Origin: Cunninghamia lanceolata | Lineage: Eukaryota > Streptophyta > Pinopsida > Cupressales > Cupressaceae | DNA: 64,000 nt | Direction of reading: 5' to 3' | Assembly (NCBI GenBank): GCA_027924645.1 | Contig: BSBN01000763.1 | Coordinates: forward strand, 3,472,001-3,536,000 | Part shown: positions 1 to 11,703 of the stretch, piece after piece | Layout of the letters: the number at the start of each line of letters is the position of its first letter | Numbering within the stretch: position 1 is the first letter of the stretch | Notes under the pieces: model-generated | Database searches by the model: none | Seen by the model: only the letters and a program-made list of their open reading frames with translations | Told to the model about the DNA's origin: nothing | Made by a program: the position numbers and the translations under genes

Positions 1-1339
1 ACTTTAGCTACAAGGTTGCCTAGGGAGATCTTACAAGACATAGGGTTGACCCAGCTAGAATGGTTTGGACAAGTGGTTAAGAGGTATGGGGGACCTTGGA
101 AGGTTAATTGGATGGTCAAAAAAGAATGCTTGATCAAAAATCCCCTTGGGGGAAGTGAATTTCCCCTCTTGTGAGGTGGACTATCTATGTCATTAGGGTT
201 GGCAAGTGACAGGGGTGGTTTTTCAGAAATGGGTTACTTGGACAACAAGAAATCGTGCAATATCTTAGAAGGCTAGCTTGAATGTTAGGGAGGCACAAAC
301 AAAAACAAAAATATTTGAAAATGTGTTGTCAAGAGAGAAGTTGCTAAGAGGTATATATAATTCATGCTTACATATACATGATTAGGACTCTAACTCATCA
401 TAAGACTACCATGTAGGTCTGTGCACCTTTTCAATACTTACATAGTTTGCCCCTTAGGGATAGTAGTCTACATAAAAGGTAGGTACCATTCCTGAAGAAT
501 AGCCTATACCTTTGTCATTGTCCTACGTCTAGACCTAATATACAAACTAGTTCAAGCATAAGTCAAATATAAGGTTTAAGTAAATACTAGGAGGGAGAAT
601 TTAGAATGTACCATAAATGTTGAGTTTACCCGAATCATCTCGCCTTGTCATGACAACCTGTAAAGATTATAAAAACATGTCATATGAGGATAAGAGCCTA
701 GACAAGGGATCACAAACACATGCTAAGCTAGAGAGGAGAAGAACAAATCTTCTTTTTATTACAAATTTTTAAGGAATGTATTCTATTTTTAGGTATTTTT
801 GAAAATATTTACAACATTTTAAGTTTTTCTGACTTTCTAATTTTTATGGTTTTTTTGAAGTTTTTGCAATGGTCTAACCTCACCTCTTGAGGTATTTGAG
901 AGACCTATGTTTAATGAAGAGATTTATACCCTTTCCCTCTTGCATGGGGAGATTTGCATGCTTGAGTGCATAATTTCTCTTTTGACTTTGTTGGAGGACT
1001 GACTTGTACTCAAACATTGTTATTCACCTATCGTTGCAAGACCTGATTGGTTGAGATCTATACTTAGCTTTGGTCAATATATTTTCCTTCGCTTTCCTTC
1101 CTTGTGCACATGGTTGGCTACAGTATTTATTTATGTTGTTAAGATGCATACTTATGATTATCACACAAGGATGATAGAGTTATTGTCTTTTTCTTGTATG
1201 ATTGAGATGTAAAATGTAAAATGTATGGATGAGAAACACATGTGGATGCAAATGTAATACATCTTTTGGATACTTTCTAGTTCTCAATATGGCATGAGTT
1301 ATGACATTAATTATTGCTTGATTTTGATAATATGTAGAA
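1..1339. other. Intergenic DNA, no gene recognised
   Basis: AT-rich sequence with no coding block that I recognise. A frame is open from the left edge to a stop at about 174 (57 codons, rich in W, G and K), but I cannot match it to a family and it may be chance or the tail of something outside the window. The rest shows only short A/T runs. Confidence 0.5.
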
Positions 1340-1685
1340 CTTTTGCATATGTAAGAAGTGATAGGAGAATTAGTAGAACTATCTACTTGAGAACTTTTAG
1401 TTTCGCAAAATGAAAAGCTTAATTTCTTTTTAAAAATAGACTGATTATTTACCACTTTTGCGTATGTAAGAAGTGATAGGAGAATTAGTAGAACTATCTA
1501 CTTAGAACATGTAGTTTCACAAAATGAAAAGCTTAACCATCTATTACATTGTAATTTCTTACAACTTTTAATTAATCTACAACATAATCACGATTAACAT
1601 AAACAAAAACAATATAAGCACATTACTTTTGCTCAATCATTCCATGGTTCTCTAAAATTTTATTTTTTTTTGTGTGGGTGGGAGG

Positions 1686-1832
1686 CTATTCTTAAACATC
1701 ATCCACTTCAACAGTCAAAGGTTAATTTTGACCAATAAAAATAAGACAAATATATACCACTTTTTGTTATGAATGAGGTGTAAAATTATTATTAATTATT
1801 TGACCATTAAAATGGATAATATTTAAGTAGAG
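1686..1832. mobile_element. MITE, 147 bp, TIR family 1
   Basis: A short element with imperfect terminal inverted repeats of about 30 bp. The left end starts CTATTCTTAAACATC and the right end finishes with an imperfect complement, ATTTAAGTAGAG. A near-identical element of 146 bp lies at 27748-27893. The homologous position in the other copy of the segmental duplication (about 20700) lacks it, so the insertion is younger than the duplication. It has no coding capacity. I could not fix the target-site duplication, so the superfamily is open. Confidence 0.7.
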
Positions 1833-2156
1833 GGATGGAAAAAAGATCTTTAAATCTGATTTAATTATTGAATAGTGTGAAAAAGCATGTTCATTTCAAT
1901 CGTACTATTACTAGAAACTGCCATTTGATTGAATAAAAATAATGATGACGTTCTGTTGAGAAAATGGCATCTAACCTGCAGATATTTTTAGTAAGATATC
2001 ATAAATATATAGCAGGTGGTTTTTACCTCCCAAATAAATCATGGAGCATATGGAACAAAAATGTCGCACTCTTGGTGACAGATAAACTCTATGTCATCGA
2101 TAAAAACCTTATCTCTGAAGATCTGACACGCTTAATTTCACAGCATTACTAATTCC

Positions 2157-2545
2157 ATGGAGCAACGCTTCTCTGTAAGTTCAATTTCTTAGACATGACC
2201 TAATTCTATTAAGGATTTAAATTCTGGATGAGCTCTGATGTGGGGTATTTGACAGTTTTATGATCAAGGCATTGGAATTTTTAGAATATATAAACGTTTG
2301 TGGAAAGCTCATTTGTAAATCCAGTGGTAGGCACCGACAGAATTGGAGATTTCTTTCGGTGATACCTACAATTTTTCTTCCCAGTTTTCTGGCACGCGTG
2401 GATTGTGGACCTCAACATCTTGTTCGAATTTGTTATCAGACGACGAGTTACATAACACTCGTGGCGAGAGCAGCGATACAAATTTGATTTACACCTAATG
2501 CTGCTACTATATTAGATAGTATGTGCGTGGCTTCTGCACAGTTCA
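2157..2545 (+). pseudogene. Remnant of the duplicated bHLH-type locus (copy 1)
   Basis: An 18-nt first exon encoding MEQRFS (2157-2174) is followed by a consensus donor GTAAGT. A second exon-like block at 2256-2314 follows an acceptor and reads FYDQGIGIFRIYKRLWKAHL. The same two blocks occur at 25583-25600 and 25682-25740, with frame and splice sites kept. Further on, PNAATILDSMCVASAQ (about 2493-2540) matches an exon at about 26727 in copy 2. The bHLH-like part between these pieces is absent here. The copies join at a short shared cacct sequence, so this copy probably lost about 0.9 kb. The protein of exons 1 and 2 is not recognised; the link to bHLH rests on copy 2. Confidence 0.5.
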
Positions 2546-2600
2546 AACCAGTAAGATTGTCTGTCTCCATACTAGATCATAGAGTGTGATTTGAAATGTA

Positions 2601-4465
2601 GTTTCATATCACATTTATAGTTATACACTTTGTAATTTGGGAAAATTATTTCGAAGGTCGAGAATTTTTAGGAATAACTGAAACAATGATCATAGGATAA
2701 GAAGGTGGAGGCAAATCAAGGACCCCACATACATTGATTTTAGGAATATAAGAAAGATTTTGAACATTAATGGACTTATCAAACATCCCCTTAGCGGGTG
2801 GGATTAGTCGATTAAAAATGATTGTATTAACATTACTACCTTCTTGAGAAATATATGTTGTAGGAGAAGAAACAAAAGAAGTGTGCATCTAAATGAAGAG
2901 AAGATAAAGTAATGTTAAAAAAAATATTAATGACATAGGAAGAGCTAAGTCACCATCACACGCATGAAATGAAACACCACTCTCACAAACTCTTTGAGTA
3001 AACTTAGAAAGTGATGCAAGAAAAGAAGAAAACATGTTTATTTAGAAAAATAAAAGGAGAAAGTTAAGAAAGGTATAAAACAATTCAGCTGAAGGCCACC
3101 AAAAGAAATTTTTTTTTTTTAATTTTGGAATAAAATGGAATGAAACAGAAGGTGTTTTAAGTTAAAGTGGAAGGTTCACAAAAATGTAATATAAAAATTA
3201 AGCTACTTCTGATTTCATTACATTCAATATGAGTAGGAATGGAAAATACTAAAATTACAGAAAACTAGAAAATGATTTACAAGGTAGAAGAGAGGATGGA
3301 GAGAGGAACCTGAAGCCAGATGGAGGAAGCCACTTCCTAGGATGCCAACATGTCACGCAGATGTCTGCACTAAGCACTATCATCCATAGGACCTAAAAAA
3401 TTGAACAGTTTCTAGAAAATACAAAATCCACCTAGTAATTTGCCCAATCTGCAAGACTAGAAAAAGGGAGCACAAAAAGATACCAAATAATAGTAGAACA
3501 AAGAATAACAAAGATTTAACTGTTATTTAAATAGAATGAAGAAATGACAAAGAAAGGGAAAAGAAAGATGTCACCAAACTCCTAAGAAGATGAATATTTC
3601 CACCCACTAAAACCTGTAACTACAAAAAACAAAAAAATTATTGGGGTTGTTTAGGGGTTTGATTTCAAGTCAAATCCCTAATTTGGGTATTTTTACCTCC
3701 ACAGAAGCCAATAAATAGATAGAAAATAGTCTGTGAATGCTCCTATCCCAAGTGCTTAGGAATAGTAAGAGTTGTGATTACGCAAATAGTGAAAACTAGA
3801 ATGAAGAAAATAGAAGGGATGTGAGGATCCCAAAGTGCTGAGGGGCATAACAAAATAAATTCTACAATAATGGAAAGCATAGAAGAGAATAACCATAACA
3901 AAGAACAAGAACAATATCACCTTGAAAGGGGCTTGAAAAAGCCAAAGAGAGAAAGAGAGCTAAAAGAAAGTGTTATAGAAAGTTGTAGAGTGCAAGAAAG
4001 AGCCAAGTTTGAGCCAAGAGAGAGCCAAGAGTGAAAAAGATAGATTCAAAAAGAGATAAGGAGGGAAGAGGAAGAGGTTGATGAGCCATTTTGAATCGCT
4101 TCGATCCGTTACCACTGACCCACAAAAGTGACAAGTGGAAAAACCCTCAGAAATGACCAATAAATAAGAAATTTTCATGGGATGTTAGCACGTTGCATGG
4201 ACATCCACATGATGTTCTAGTGTCTAAACCATTTGGGCTCAAAAGAAATGAGACACTAGAACATCACAGGGATAACAAAAAGTGACAACAAAACTTGATG
4301 AAAAGACAACATAAGCAACAAGGCCTAAGCACTATGGGAGGGGAAAAGGTTAATGCAAGGGCTAAAATGAGTCTACAAATAAACTAATGGAACAAACACT
4401 AAAACAAGGCTAAAATATAGTATGACATTGTAAGGGTATGCAATTTTCGATGTTACAGTCAGAGA
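2601..4465. other. Intergenic DNA, no gene recognised
   Basis: This stretch is A- and purine-rich (for example 3930-4090). The longest minus-strand frames (2646-2888, 3960-4178) show no family motif. The one clear structure is the perfect inverted repeat at 4211-4265, listed separately. Confidence 0.5.
4211..4265. repeat. Perfect inverted repeat, 15-bp stem
   Basis: GATGTTCTAGTGTCT at 4211-4225 is followed after 25 bases by its exact reverse complement at 4251-4265. A transcript in either direction would fold into a strong hairpin. It is not an end of any element I could delimit; the large LTR element starts about 200 bp downstream. Confidence 0.8.
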
Positions 4466-6183
4466 CCCCCTGTAGTGCCCCCTAGTTGTTGGCTTGTGAT
4501 AGTGGTAGTTCTGCATTGCTCTTTGTCAGTCAGAGACAGTTGTTAGTCTTTCATTGCATTGATATAGTTCTGAGACATTTGATTAGTAGGTTATGATTTA
4601 TGTTTATTTTGATTTTGATGGACTATGTTCGACTGATATAATTAGACATGTGTTATGAGTTTATGAATGCATTACTATTACTTCAGTTATGATACATTGG
4701 ACATGATTAGTAATGAATTAATATTTGCATGTTTTATTAGATTCGTAGATATCTGGTTTCAAATGTTGTGGTTATAATCTTGTTTAAGAGTAGGGATGGT
4801 GTAGCATTACTCACTTCGAGTACCCTACTGCGCCGCAATTCTCTGACTCTCTGTGTGTAGACATATGTGTATTTGATCATATACAATCAATTGCTTAGAT
4901 GCAGGCTGTAGGTACCGAACCTCGACTCCACCTGATATAGCAGGTTTGAGCGGGTTCTTACACCAATGGGTATTAGTGATGGAAGATAACGCGAGGTCTA
5001 TTCCACTAGGTCGGTCACTGTCTTCTATTGTGGTCTCAAGTCGTGTTGTGTCACTTGGTCCTTGCCTTTTATGTTGGTAATCTTGTGTTGTGGAGTATTG
5101 TTGAGTTGTGTTATAATGCTCATGTGTGGTTGGAAAATACTTTAATGATTTCTTATTAAAATAATAATTCTTCAATTTTGTTTATTGGATAATTTTCGAT
5201 TTAGCTTAGATCTTGGTATAACCCCTTTGTAAGATTTTAAAATAGACTAGAATTAATTGTTTGTTTATCCTAGTGTATTTGTGTCATAAGTTGTGGTTTC
5301 AGGATATCAGTATCTAGCTAATTAAAGAATAATATTGGTTATGTATTAATGGTTGTTGGTTGCCAGATATGATTCTAGATTTGGGAATCTTTATAAAAAG
5401 TAAGAATTTAATGTTTGTTTGGGGGGTGGGATGCTGGGTAACGGATGCATGTCTACATTAATTTTGAGTTGAACCATTTTATATGAGGGGATTTTGTTCT
5501 AGAAAGGGGCGTTGGAAGGTGAATTCAGAAATTGGGGAAAAATCCAAGAGTTGGTTGCGGGAATACAGAAGAAATTGGAGGCTTCAGATTAAAATTTGGT
5601 TCCGGTTCCACAAAGAAGAGGTTGTTGTTGTCTTACATGGTTGGACATACAAGAGGTATGTGAATGGATCTTATCAACTATTATGTTATACTATCTTCTA
5701 CAAATAAGTAAGAGCATAGATTTCTAAGCTATCTATTCATTTATTTCTCTGTGTATTCTATGATCATCGCATCTCATGTAATATATTTCTGTCAACCTGT
5801 TTCTCCTCTTTACTGCTCTGCATGATCTCGCCATCACACCACTGCTGCATTTTCTCACAAAAAAAAACTAGTATCAACTGTTCTCGTTTTCTTCTTTCTA
5901 AATTTAATAGAGTCATTTTATGCTTCTTTGGAGTATTGGCATTTTAATATGATGGGCGGTGCTATTTAACATGTTTAAGACTCCTCTTTTTGAAGCTGCA
6001 CTACATTTGGATTGAATTATAACCATTGCACTGCATTTGGGTTGAACTATTAGAATTGATTACATTCAATTTCTAGTGTTTAGAGCATCTGATTTCAAAA
6101 GCTCGCAGTGATAAATTAACATCACTTCTCACCTTGACACAACTTTCTGTGTATAATCTAATGTATTTCTTGTTTTTTATCGA

Positions 6184-6546
6184 GGTTTCTACCGTCGGCT
6201 AAGCTTCACTTGTAGGGAAAAGTACTCCCTCAAAGTCACCAAAGGCCATCCTTTAGGTCACACCCTCGTAGCACATATTCTGGGTGTACGACACCCTCCT
6301 CGTTTCTTCCTGCATTATCTTAAACAATTTATATGTGCTCAAAATTTTCAAAACCCTGTAATGCCAATCGACCTTTTAGGTATGTTGGCTCTTTATCGAA
6401 ACCACATGTTCAGTCTCCTTCTTGACTTCGATTTGCAACCCCATTACCTTTACCATAAGTGCAATAACATGCATGACTGGATTATTCTCGTTAAGTCTGA
6501 CTGCTTGCTGTTTCTATTTTTTGTTCTCCTAAAAGTAGATTTGTAA
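6184..6546 (+). pseudogene. Unrecognised 121-codon frame in the 5' LTR
   Basis: An open frame beginning near GFYRRLSFTCREKYSLK runs without a stop to a TAA after LLKVDL. It lacks an early ATG (first M about 60 codons in) and follows an AG dinucleotide, so it looks like an exon rather than a complete gene. The 3' LTR holds the same frame, open over exactly the same length (13416-13778). Differences between the copies include both silent and amino-acid changes. I do not recognise the family. It may be another captured host exon, or chance conservation because the LTRs are still similar. Confidence 0.35.
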
Positions 6547-6679
6547 GATTCTTGGCAAATTATCAAGTTTCTAATCCTGCATCCTGTGGAATAGACGCCT
6601 TGGCATTATTAATGGAATTTATTTTTATTGATTATTTCCTGTTCATTCTTGTGAGTGAATCTAAGGTGTGCCAAGTCTA

Positions 6680-6985
6680 TGCATTTCTTGTGACCGCATG
6701 CCTTGTGTAGGCTTCCCTATTTTGTTTGCATAACCACTAAATCTTTTCCATTTATATTAGCTGAAAAAAAATTCACTTGTATTTTTCTTGAATGGATGGC
6801 CGCACTCGGTTCCAAAGCTCCCATTTGAGGACAGGCAGAGCGGACGCTGGCAAAATTGTGGAGACTAGCCTTACACCGGCTGTTGTATTTATTTATAACT
6901 TTCAAGGGCTTTATTTTGTCTTTATCAAACCCATGTTGTGCATATTCTTTAACCAACCCATTCCATGAGGCCCTTACGGTGGATG
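6680..6985 (-). pseudogene. PPR protein fragment captured in the 5' LTR
   Basis: Read on the minus strand, the frame gives WNGLVKEYAQHGF, then FASVRSACPQMGALE, AAIHSRKIQ and NINGKDLVVMQTK, then a stop and GSLHKACG. This is the order of a PLS-type pentatricopeptide repeat protein: WNA-I-GYAQ-GF, FASVL-AC--MGALE, G--IH--, GNALVDMYAKCGS. These proteins bind organellar RNA in a sequence-specific way. Only about two repeats remain; the TGC for C in AKCGS has become a stop, and the stretch between HGF and FASV is degraded. An open frame continues upstream to about 7100 without clear PPR motifs. The same fragment lies in the 3' LTR. Confidence 0.7.
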
Positions 6986-9900
6986 ATGGATAAAGTCTAC
7001 TAGAATCCTCTTTATCTCTCACCGTAAAACTTTCTAACTCATCAGTTGTCCCTATCAGCGTATCCCTGGAATCTCCTATGGGTGCAAATGCTAGTTTATA
7101 ACTTAGTTTGATTGCCTAGAAACATTGTTTGAAAATGGGTCTTAGTGTGTGGCCTCTATCTTTGTTTGGCCTTAAGAATATAGTTTTGGACCCGCAACAT
7201 TACCGCCGATGTTTTGAGATTTGTAAGTAGTAATAGTTAGTTGGCAGTTTCTTAGTAATTTTGCTGCCACCTGTTGAGAATGGGTTAGTATTAAATATAG
7301 TATTTACTTTAGTTATTGGTTGTTTTGCTATCACAAGTTTTAGAATGTTATGGAATACTGCTATAGTCGCAGCAGTTTGTGAGTTAGTCAAAAACTTTAA
7401 GCTTAATCCTTAGTTGTTGTTAAGCTATGTGGGGTTCGTTTGAGCTTGTATTGGTTTATTTGGAACTTAGTATGGTAGATGGGTGCAAGGCGTTTAAACC
7501 AATTTCTTAGGTCAGTCTGTAAGTTCAGTGAGCTATGTAGTAGTGGCATGTGTCATAGGGCATGGTGTGCATTTTATTGCCGCCGCTTTTATTTAGACTC
7601 TGCAGTCGTAAATAGGCTTAGGGTGTAGTTGGCAGTTATAACATTATTTTGTAGGTCATGTGGCTATGCTAATGAATGTCCAACAGTAGTGCATCAATAG
7701 GAAATTGCTTATGTTTTGTTTGTTAATATGTTAGTCGACAATCTTTGCCTTAGGAAGATATTAATGTTTTTAATGTTTCTGACTTGCAATGATATTTGGT
7801 AAATGTTAGAGGGAAGACTATGCATATAGGATATTTTATGTTTGTTACAAATGACGTACTCATAAATGCTTCATAGTTAAAATAACATAAATAGAATTAT
7901 TTCCTGTATTTAAGTTTATTGGATATTTTGTTCAATTGGATTTATATTATAATGGTATGTGATTTTGGTTATTGTTTTCGATTAGTTGTAAATTAAAAGT
8001 ATAGCATACCTCTTTAGTTCTCTTGCAGGTGTGAAAGATTAGGAATGTACGAAATATAGGATGGATGGGAATTTATTATTGAAGAAAAAAGAATATATAA
8101 GGTTGGTTTGTTTTATTTAAGAAAATGGTAGTTAATAAATTGTTAGATAGGAAGTTTTACTTGGAGTTGTTTAAAATTACTCTTTAGTGAGCTAGAATGT
8201 CGTTGAAAGGAAGTTTTAACCTCATGTCTATTTTCATGATTATAGTATATGGAATCCTGTACACTTGAATGTTGTTCTTGTCTTTTCGTATCGTTATGTT
8301 TATAGTTTGAATCATTGATGCTTATAGGATTGACCTTGCTTTCTTTTGTTAGGCAATTTGTTTCATTAAGCTAGGGAATAGAATGAATATACTATGTTCA
8401 CATGGTTGTTAAATATTGGCTATATTCTTGCCTCCTTGTTAAATTTAAAATTGTTAGTTTATATTGGAATCCTCTCTGCCACGTAAATGTTAGAAAATAA
8501 AATATTGGGGTCATTCAAATTATTTTGATTTCATAGAGTAAAATTAGGGTGCAAGTCGATTAATGTCTACCTTGTTATACATATTAATTTAGATACTTTT
8601 ATCTTGGAAAACAAGGTAGTGTCTTAGAGGAATTAAAGAGATTTGTTTAGTGAAAGACTTAATTTATATCTTTTCATGATTCTAATTAGTTGAGATATTC
8701 AGATTATGGTCCTCTGTCTTTGTGTCATTTATTCCCGGAGGTTGAAAATTGCCATTTGGGATATCGTTGTGAAAATCGGTATTTTTGTCATGATTTGGGC
8801 AAGTGGTCAAGTTGTTTTTCTTCGAAAGAAGTTATAACCTTATATGTACTTCCATGTTTAAGTTATGAATTATGGAATCTCATTTACTTATTTTTCCTCC
8901 TAGTCATATCTATATGGTTGTATTGGATCATTGTGTTTACTTTGGGGTGGAGTTTATGTCTTTGATTTGGTTAATTGTGAAGTGGGAATCTTGAGGGATG
9001 TCATGTGTTCTTGGTGTCAAATGTAGAAGCATTGTCCCTATCAGGTAATGGTTACTTTTTCATTGGTTTAGTACCTAACTCCAGAGGTGGAGTTCTTGGT
9101 TTTGGTTCAAATTATGGCATGTCAATGTAATGGGTTCACTGGATTTTCGTATCTTGTAATGAATGGGGAATGGCCTCTTGGATATAGTACTTGGTTTCTA
9201 GATGGTATTGCTTCAAATTTTGAAGGGATTCTAACGACTTTTTATTGTGGCCTAGTGAATGGCGTAAGTTGTGGGTCGTAACTGATTTGTGACTTTTATA
9301 CATGTATGTTGTGGTATGTATGATTGATTAGAGAATGCTAATGGAGTGGCTTTCATGGTGGGGCCAGTTCCTAGCAAGAGGCCACCTGGGTAACCCCATG
9401 GAAGCTGTAAGCATGTGGAAACTTAATAACTTAATCAAGAGGGTTGGGGTATTAAAACACTTAACAAGATAAGTAAGAAACCTCACCCATGGCTTGAGTG
9501 CTCTCATAGGCTAAGGATGGGATGAGAAGGCCTGGTTGGCAAGGCCGACCTCCTTGTCTCCATGAGTGGATCTGTCGGCTGCACATGTGTCACCCTATGG
9601 GGCTGGTGCCTAGAGAGAGGCTTCCAGGGTAACCATAGATGGGGGCTAGCTTTTGGTGATAGATAGCCTGGGTAACCCATGCTAGGACCATATGATGACA
9701 CTCTCCTTACGCAGTTCAGTTGTTTCTTATTGGTTGTGCCTCTAGAGTGATGTCTTGTCTTGTGCAGTTTTGTTAATATGGTCGGTTGTGTCAAGTCTAC
9801 TGTCGTTTGGTTATATTTTTTATGTTGATACTTTGGCTTAAGTGGAATCCTTGTTGTTATCTCCTAGCTCGGTGGGGTGGACCTCATGGTTCCACATGGT

Positions 9901-10315
9901 TGGGTGACAGAGCTATCCATTGGCCTTCTTGGAGATTTGGTTTGAGTCCTATGCAGAAGTGTTCCGGTTCCAGATTGCTTCACACCATTAGAGTTGTTGT
10001 ATACTTTCTTATGTATTCATTTGTAAACCGACGTGATCGGTCTTGTAATCTTGTATAATTTACTATCTTGCTAATGTAAAAGTTGATCTTATCTATAGTA
10101 GCAGTATGATCTATATCACTTGTGTGGTTTTAACTTTTATTCACTGATGCAGTTATGTTTCCCTAGAGGAGTTAGAAGTGCACTTTTCTTCATGTTGTGT
10201 ATTATGATATCTTTGGTTACTGTTATTGCATTTAGTTGCTTCAAAAAAAAATTAGTTCTGTAATTTTTGCACTTTTAGTCTTGCACTCTAGGGTTGCATG
10301 ATGGGGCATTACACT

Positions 10316-10327
10316 TGATATCAGAGC
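10316..10327 (+). other. Primer binding site, initiator tRNA-Met type
   Basis: TGATATCAGAGC lies 2 bp after the 5' LTR end. It matches the usual plant retrotransposon PBS TGGTATCAGAGC with one change, and is followed by TTAGG. Confidence 0.85.
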
Positions 10328-11690
10328 TTAGGTTGTAACACTGAGACCTATAGATTGTTGTGGTTGCCCTAGGTTAAATGATTTTCTCATTGTAGTGAGT
10401 TGGTAATAGTATCTCTCACCTGTATGCATTAATATGAAGGTTGATAAGTTATAGACTTGCTCTTTAAGAAATGAATGCTTTATGCTACTTATGTGTCTGG
10501 TATGTTCTTTCTCCTTCTTCTCTAGATATGTGATGTTATATCTAATAATATGTTCTCCCTGAATGTTAATGCATCTAATCATTTGGAGACATCATGCATC
10601 ATGAGTTATGTGGTTAGGTGATGTTGACATCTTTACATGGTTGCTTGAAAATCTATATCTAACCTCTAGATGGTCATGATCTCTTATGGAAGAGTTATGT
10701 AATCATGGTATATGCCTGTGTAAGAACTGTATGCAGGAGATTAAATGAGAGCTTGTGTTGGGCCTATGAGATCAGGTATGTGATAATGTAAGTTTGAATT
10801 ATTCTTGTATGTGATATCATACATTCCTTTTATATCCTCTTGCATTAGGAAGCAATTGCATATTTCCATAGTTTAGTAGAAAGAAATTGTATTGTAATAA
10901 AGATAGAAGTTGTTTAGATAAGAGGATGTAGTTAACATAATTGTTTGAGTGTTGGTGTACATTCTCTAACACATTCTGGATCTTGTGTCCTTGAGTGTTG
11001 TGAAGCGGATACTCCCTTTTTGTGGCTAAAATTAGTCACATCGTGATGTAAATTTATTGTAATTTGGTTGTTTTGGAAATTTTGACAGTTGCTTCATGTG
11101 TTGTACGGGGGGTTAACAGTGAGCTTTCTTTCTTTGAACCTTCTTATGTCAGGAATGGTCACCAAGACTCTTTCCTTTATTCTTGATTTATTGAAATTTG
11201 TTGGCAACTTTTGACTTAAAGTTGGATTGGATTGTTTTTCCATGTGGGTTTGTATCTATTTTTAAATTTTCTATGGTGGATATTCCAAATGTTTGATTCT
11301 GTTGGCCCCATTTTGTGGTAAGCGTTGTCTCTATCATGTTTGATTCGAACCTCTGATAGTATGTTCAAGGGAGGACTCCGCGGAGAATTGCACTTTGCAT
11401 GGTTGGTAATTAGTGGAAGTAAGAGATGAGATGTATTTTTCCTTAGTTATATGTGACTGCAATTCTTTGCACTATATGAGATTGCCGGAAAAAGTGTAAT
11501 TAGATATAAGTAGATCATAGGATGCACCATAAGGTAAAGAATAGATGTTCTTCTTATCTTTTATTGAACATTTGTGCTTGTTTTGTGAACAATTGTTGAA
11601 TATAGATGAGAATGTTGGCAATGGATTATGGCAATATTGATATATTATGTCTCTACCCTAGTCTGTGACTTCAAGGAGTAAGTCAAGTTT

Positions 11691-11703
11691 CAGGGGGGGA
11701 GGA
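11691..11703 (+). other. Polypurine tract of the LARD-like element
   Basis: A run of G and A (caggggggga then gga) ends at the first base of the 3' LTR. It is the expected primer for plus-strand DNA synthesis. Confidence 0.85.

Larger units (their letters stand above)
1340..2600 (+). repeat. Segmental duplication, copy 1
   Basis: This stretch matches a second locus in the same order and orientation. 1340-1610 matches about 20285-20575, 1833-1950 matches about 20705-20819, 1941-2360 matches 25294-25765, and 2490-2530 matches 26727-26770. The left part holds two tandem units of roughly 110 bp in both copies (the phrase gtaagaagtgat recurs at about 1350 and 1465). Relative to copy 2 this copy carries an extra MITE (1686-1832), lacks the 4.5-kb gene-fragment block, and lacks about 0.9 kb of the bHLH remnant. 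Confidence 0.75.
4471..10313 (+). repeat. 5' LTR of the LARD-like element
   Basis: The repeat is 5,843 bp, bounded by TG and CA and followed at once by the PBS. It contains an antisense PPR fragment (6680-6985), an unrecognised sense frame (6184-6546) and a GC-richer stretch (about 9360-9690) in which variants of the phrase gggtaacc recur. The sequence ctttataaaaag at about 5391 is a TATA-like candidate kept in both LTRs. Other short frames in it are not conserved between the two copies. Confidence 0.92.
10314..11703 (+). other. Non-coding interior of the LARD-like element
   Basis: These 1,390 bp lie between the LTRs. No gag, protease, integrase or RT motif appears in any frame; the longest frame (10328-10582, minus) shows no family motif. 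The left end holds the PBS and the right end the polypurine tract, so the region keeps only the signals needed in cis. Packaging and dimer signals would be expected here but cannot be recognised by eye. Confidence 0.85.

Noticed and set aside
8690..9281. Short plus-strand frames within the LARD LTR (also at 15987 and 16318)
   Set aside because: They are rich in W, C, L and Y, as expected from T-rich DNA, change length between the two LTRs, and show no family motif.
9360..9700. GC-richer LTR stretch as a tRNA or structured RNA gene
   Set aside because: gggtaacc phrases recur, but no cloverleaf with A and B boxes can be drawn.
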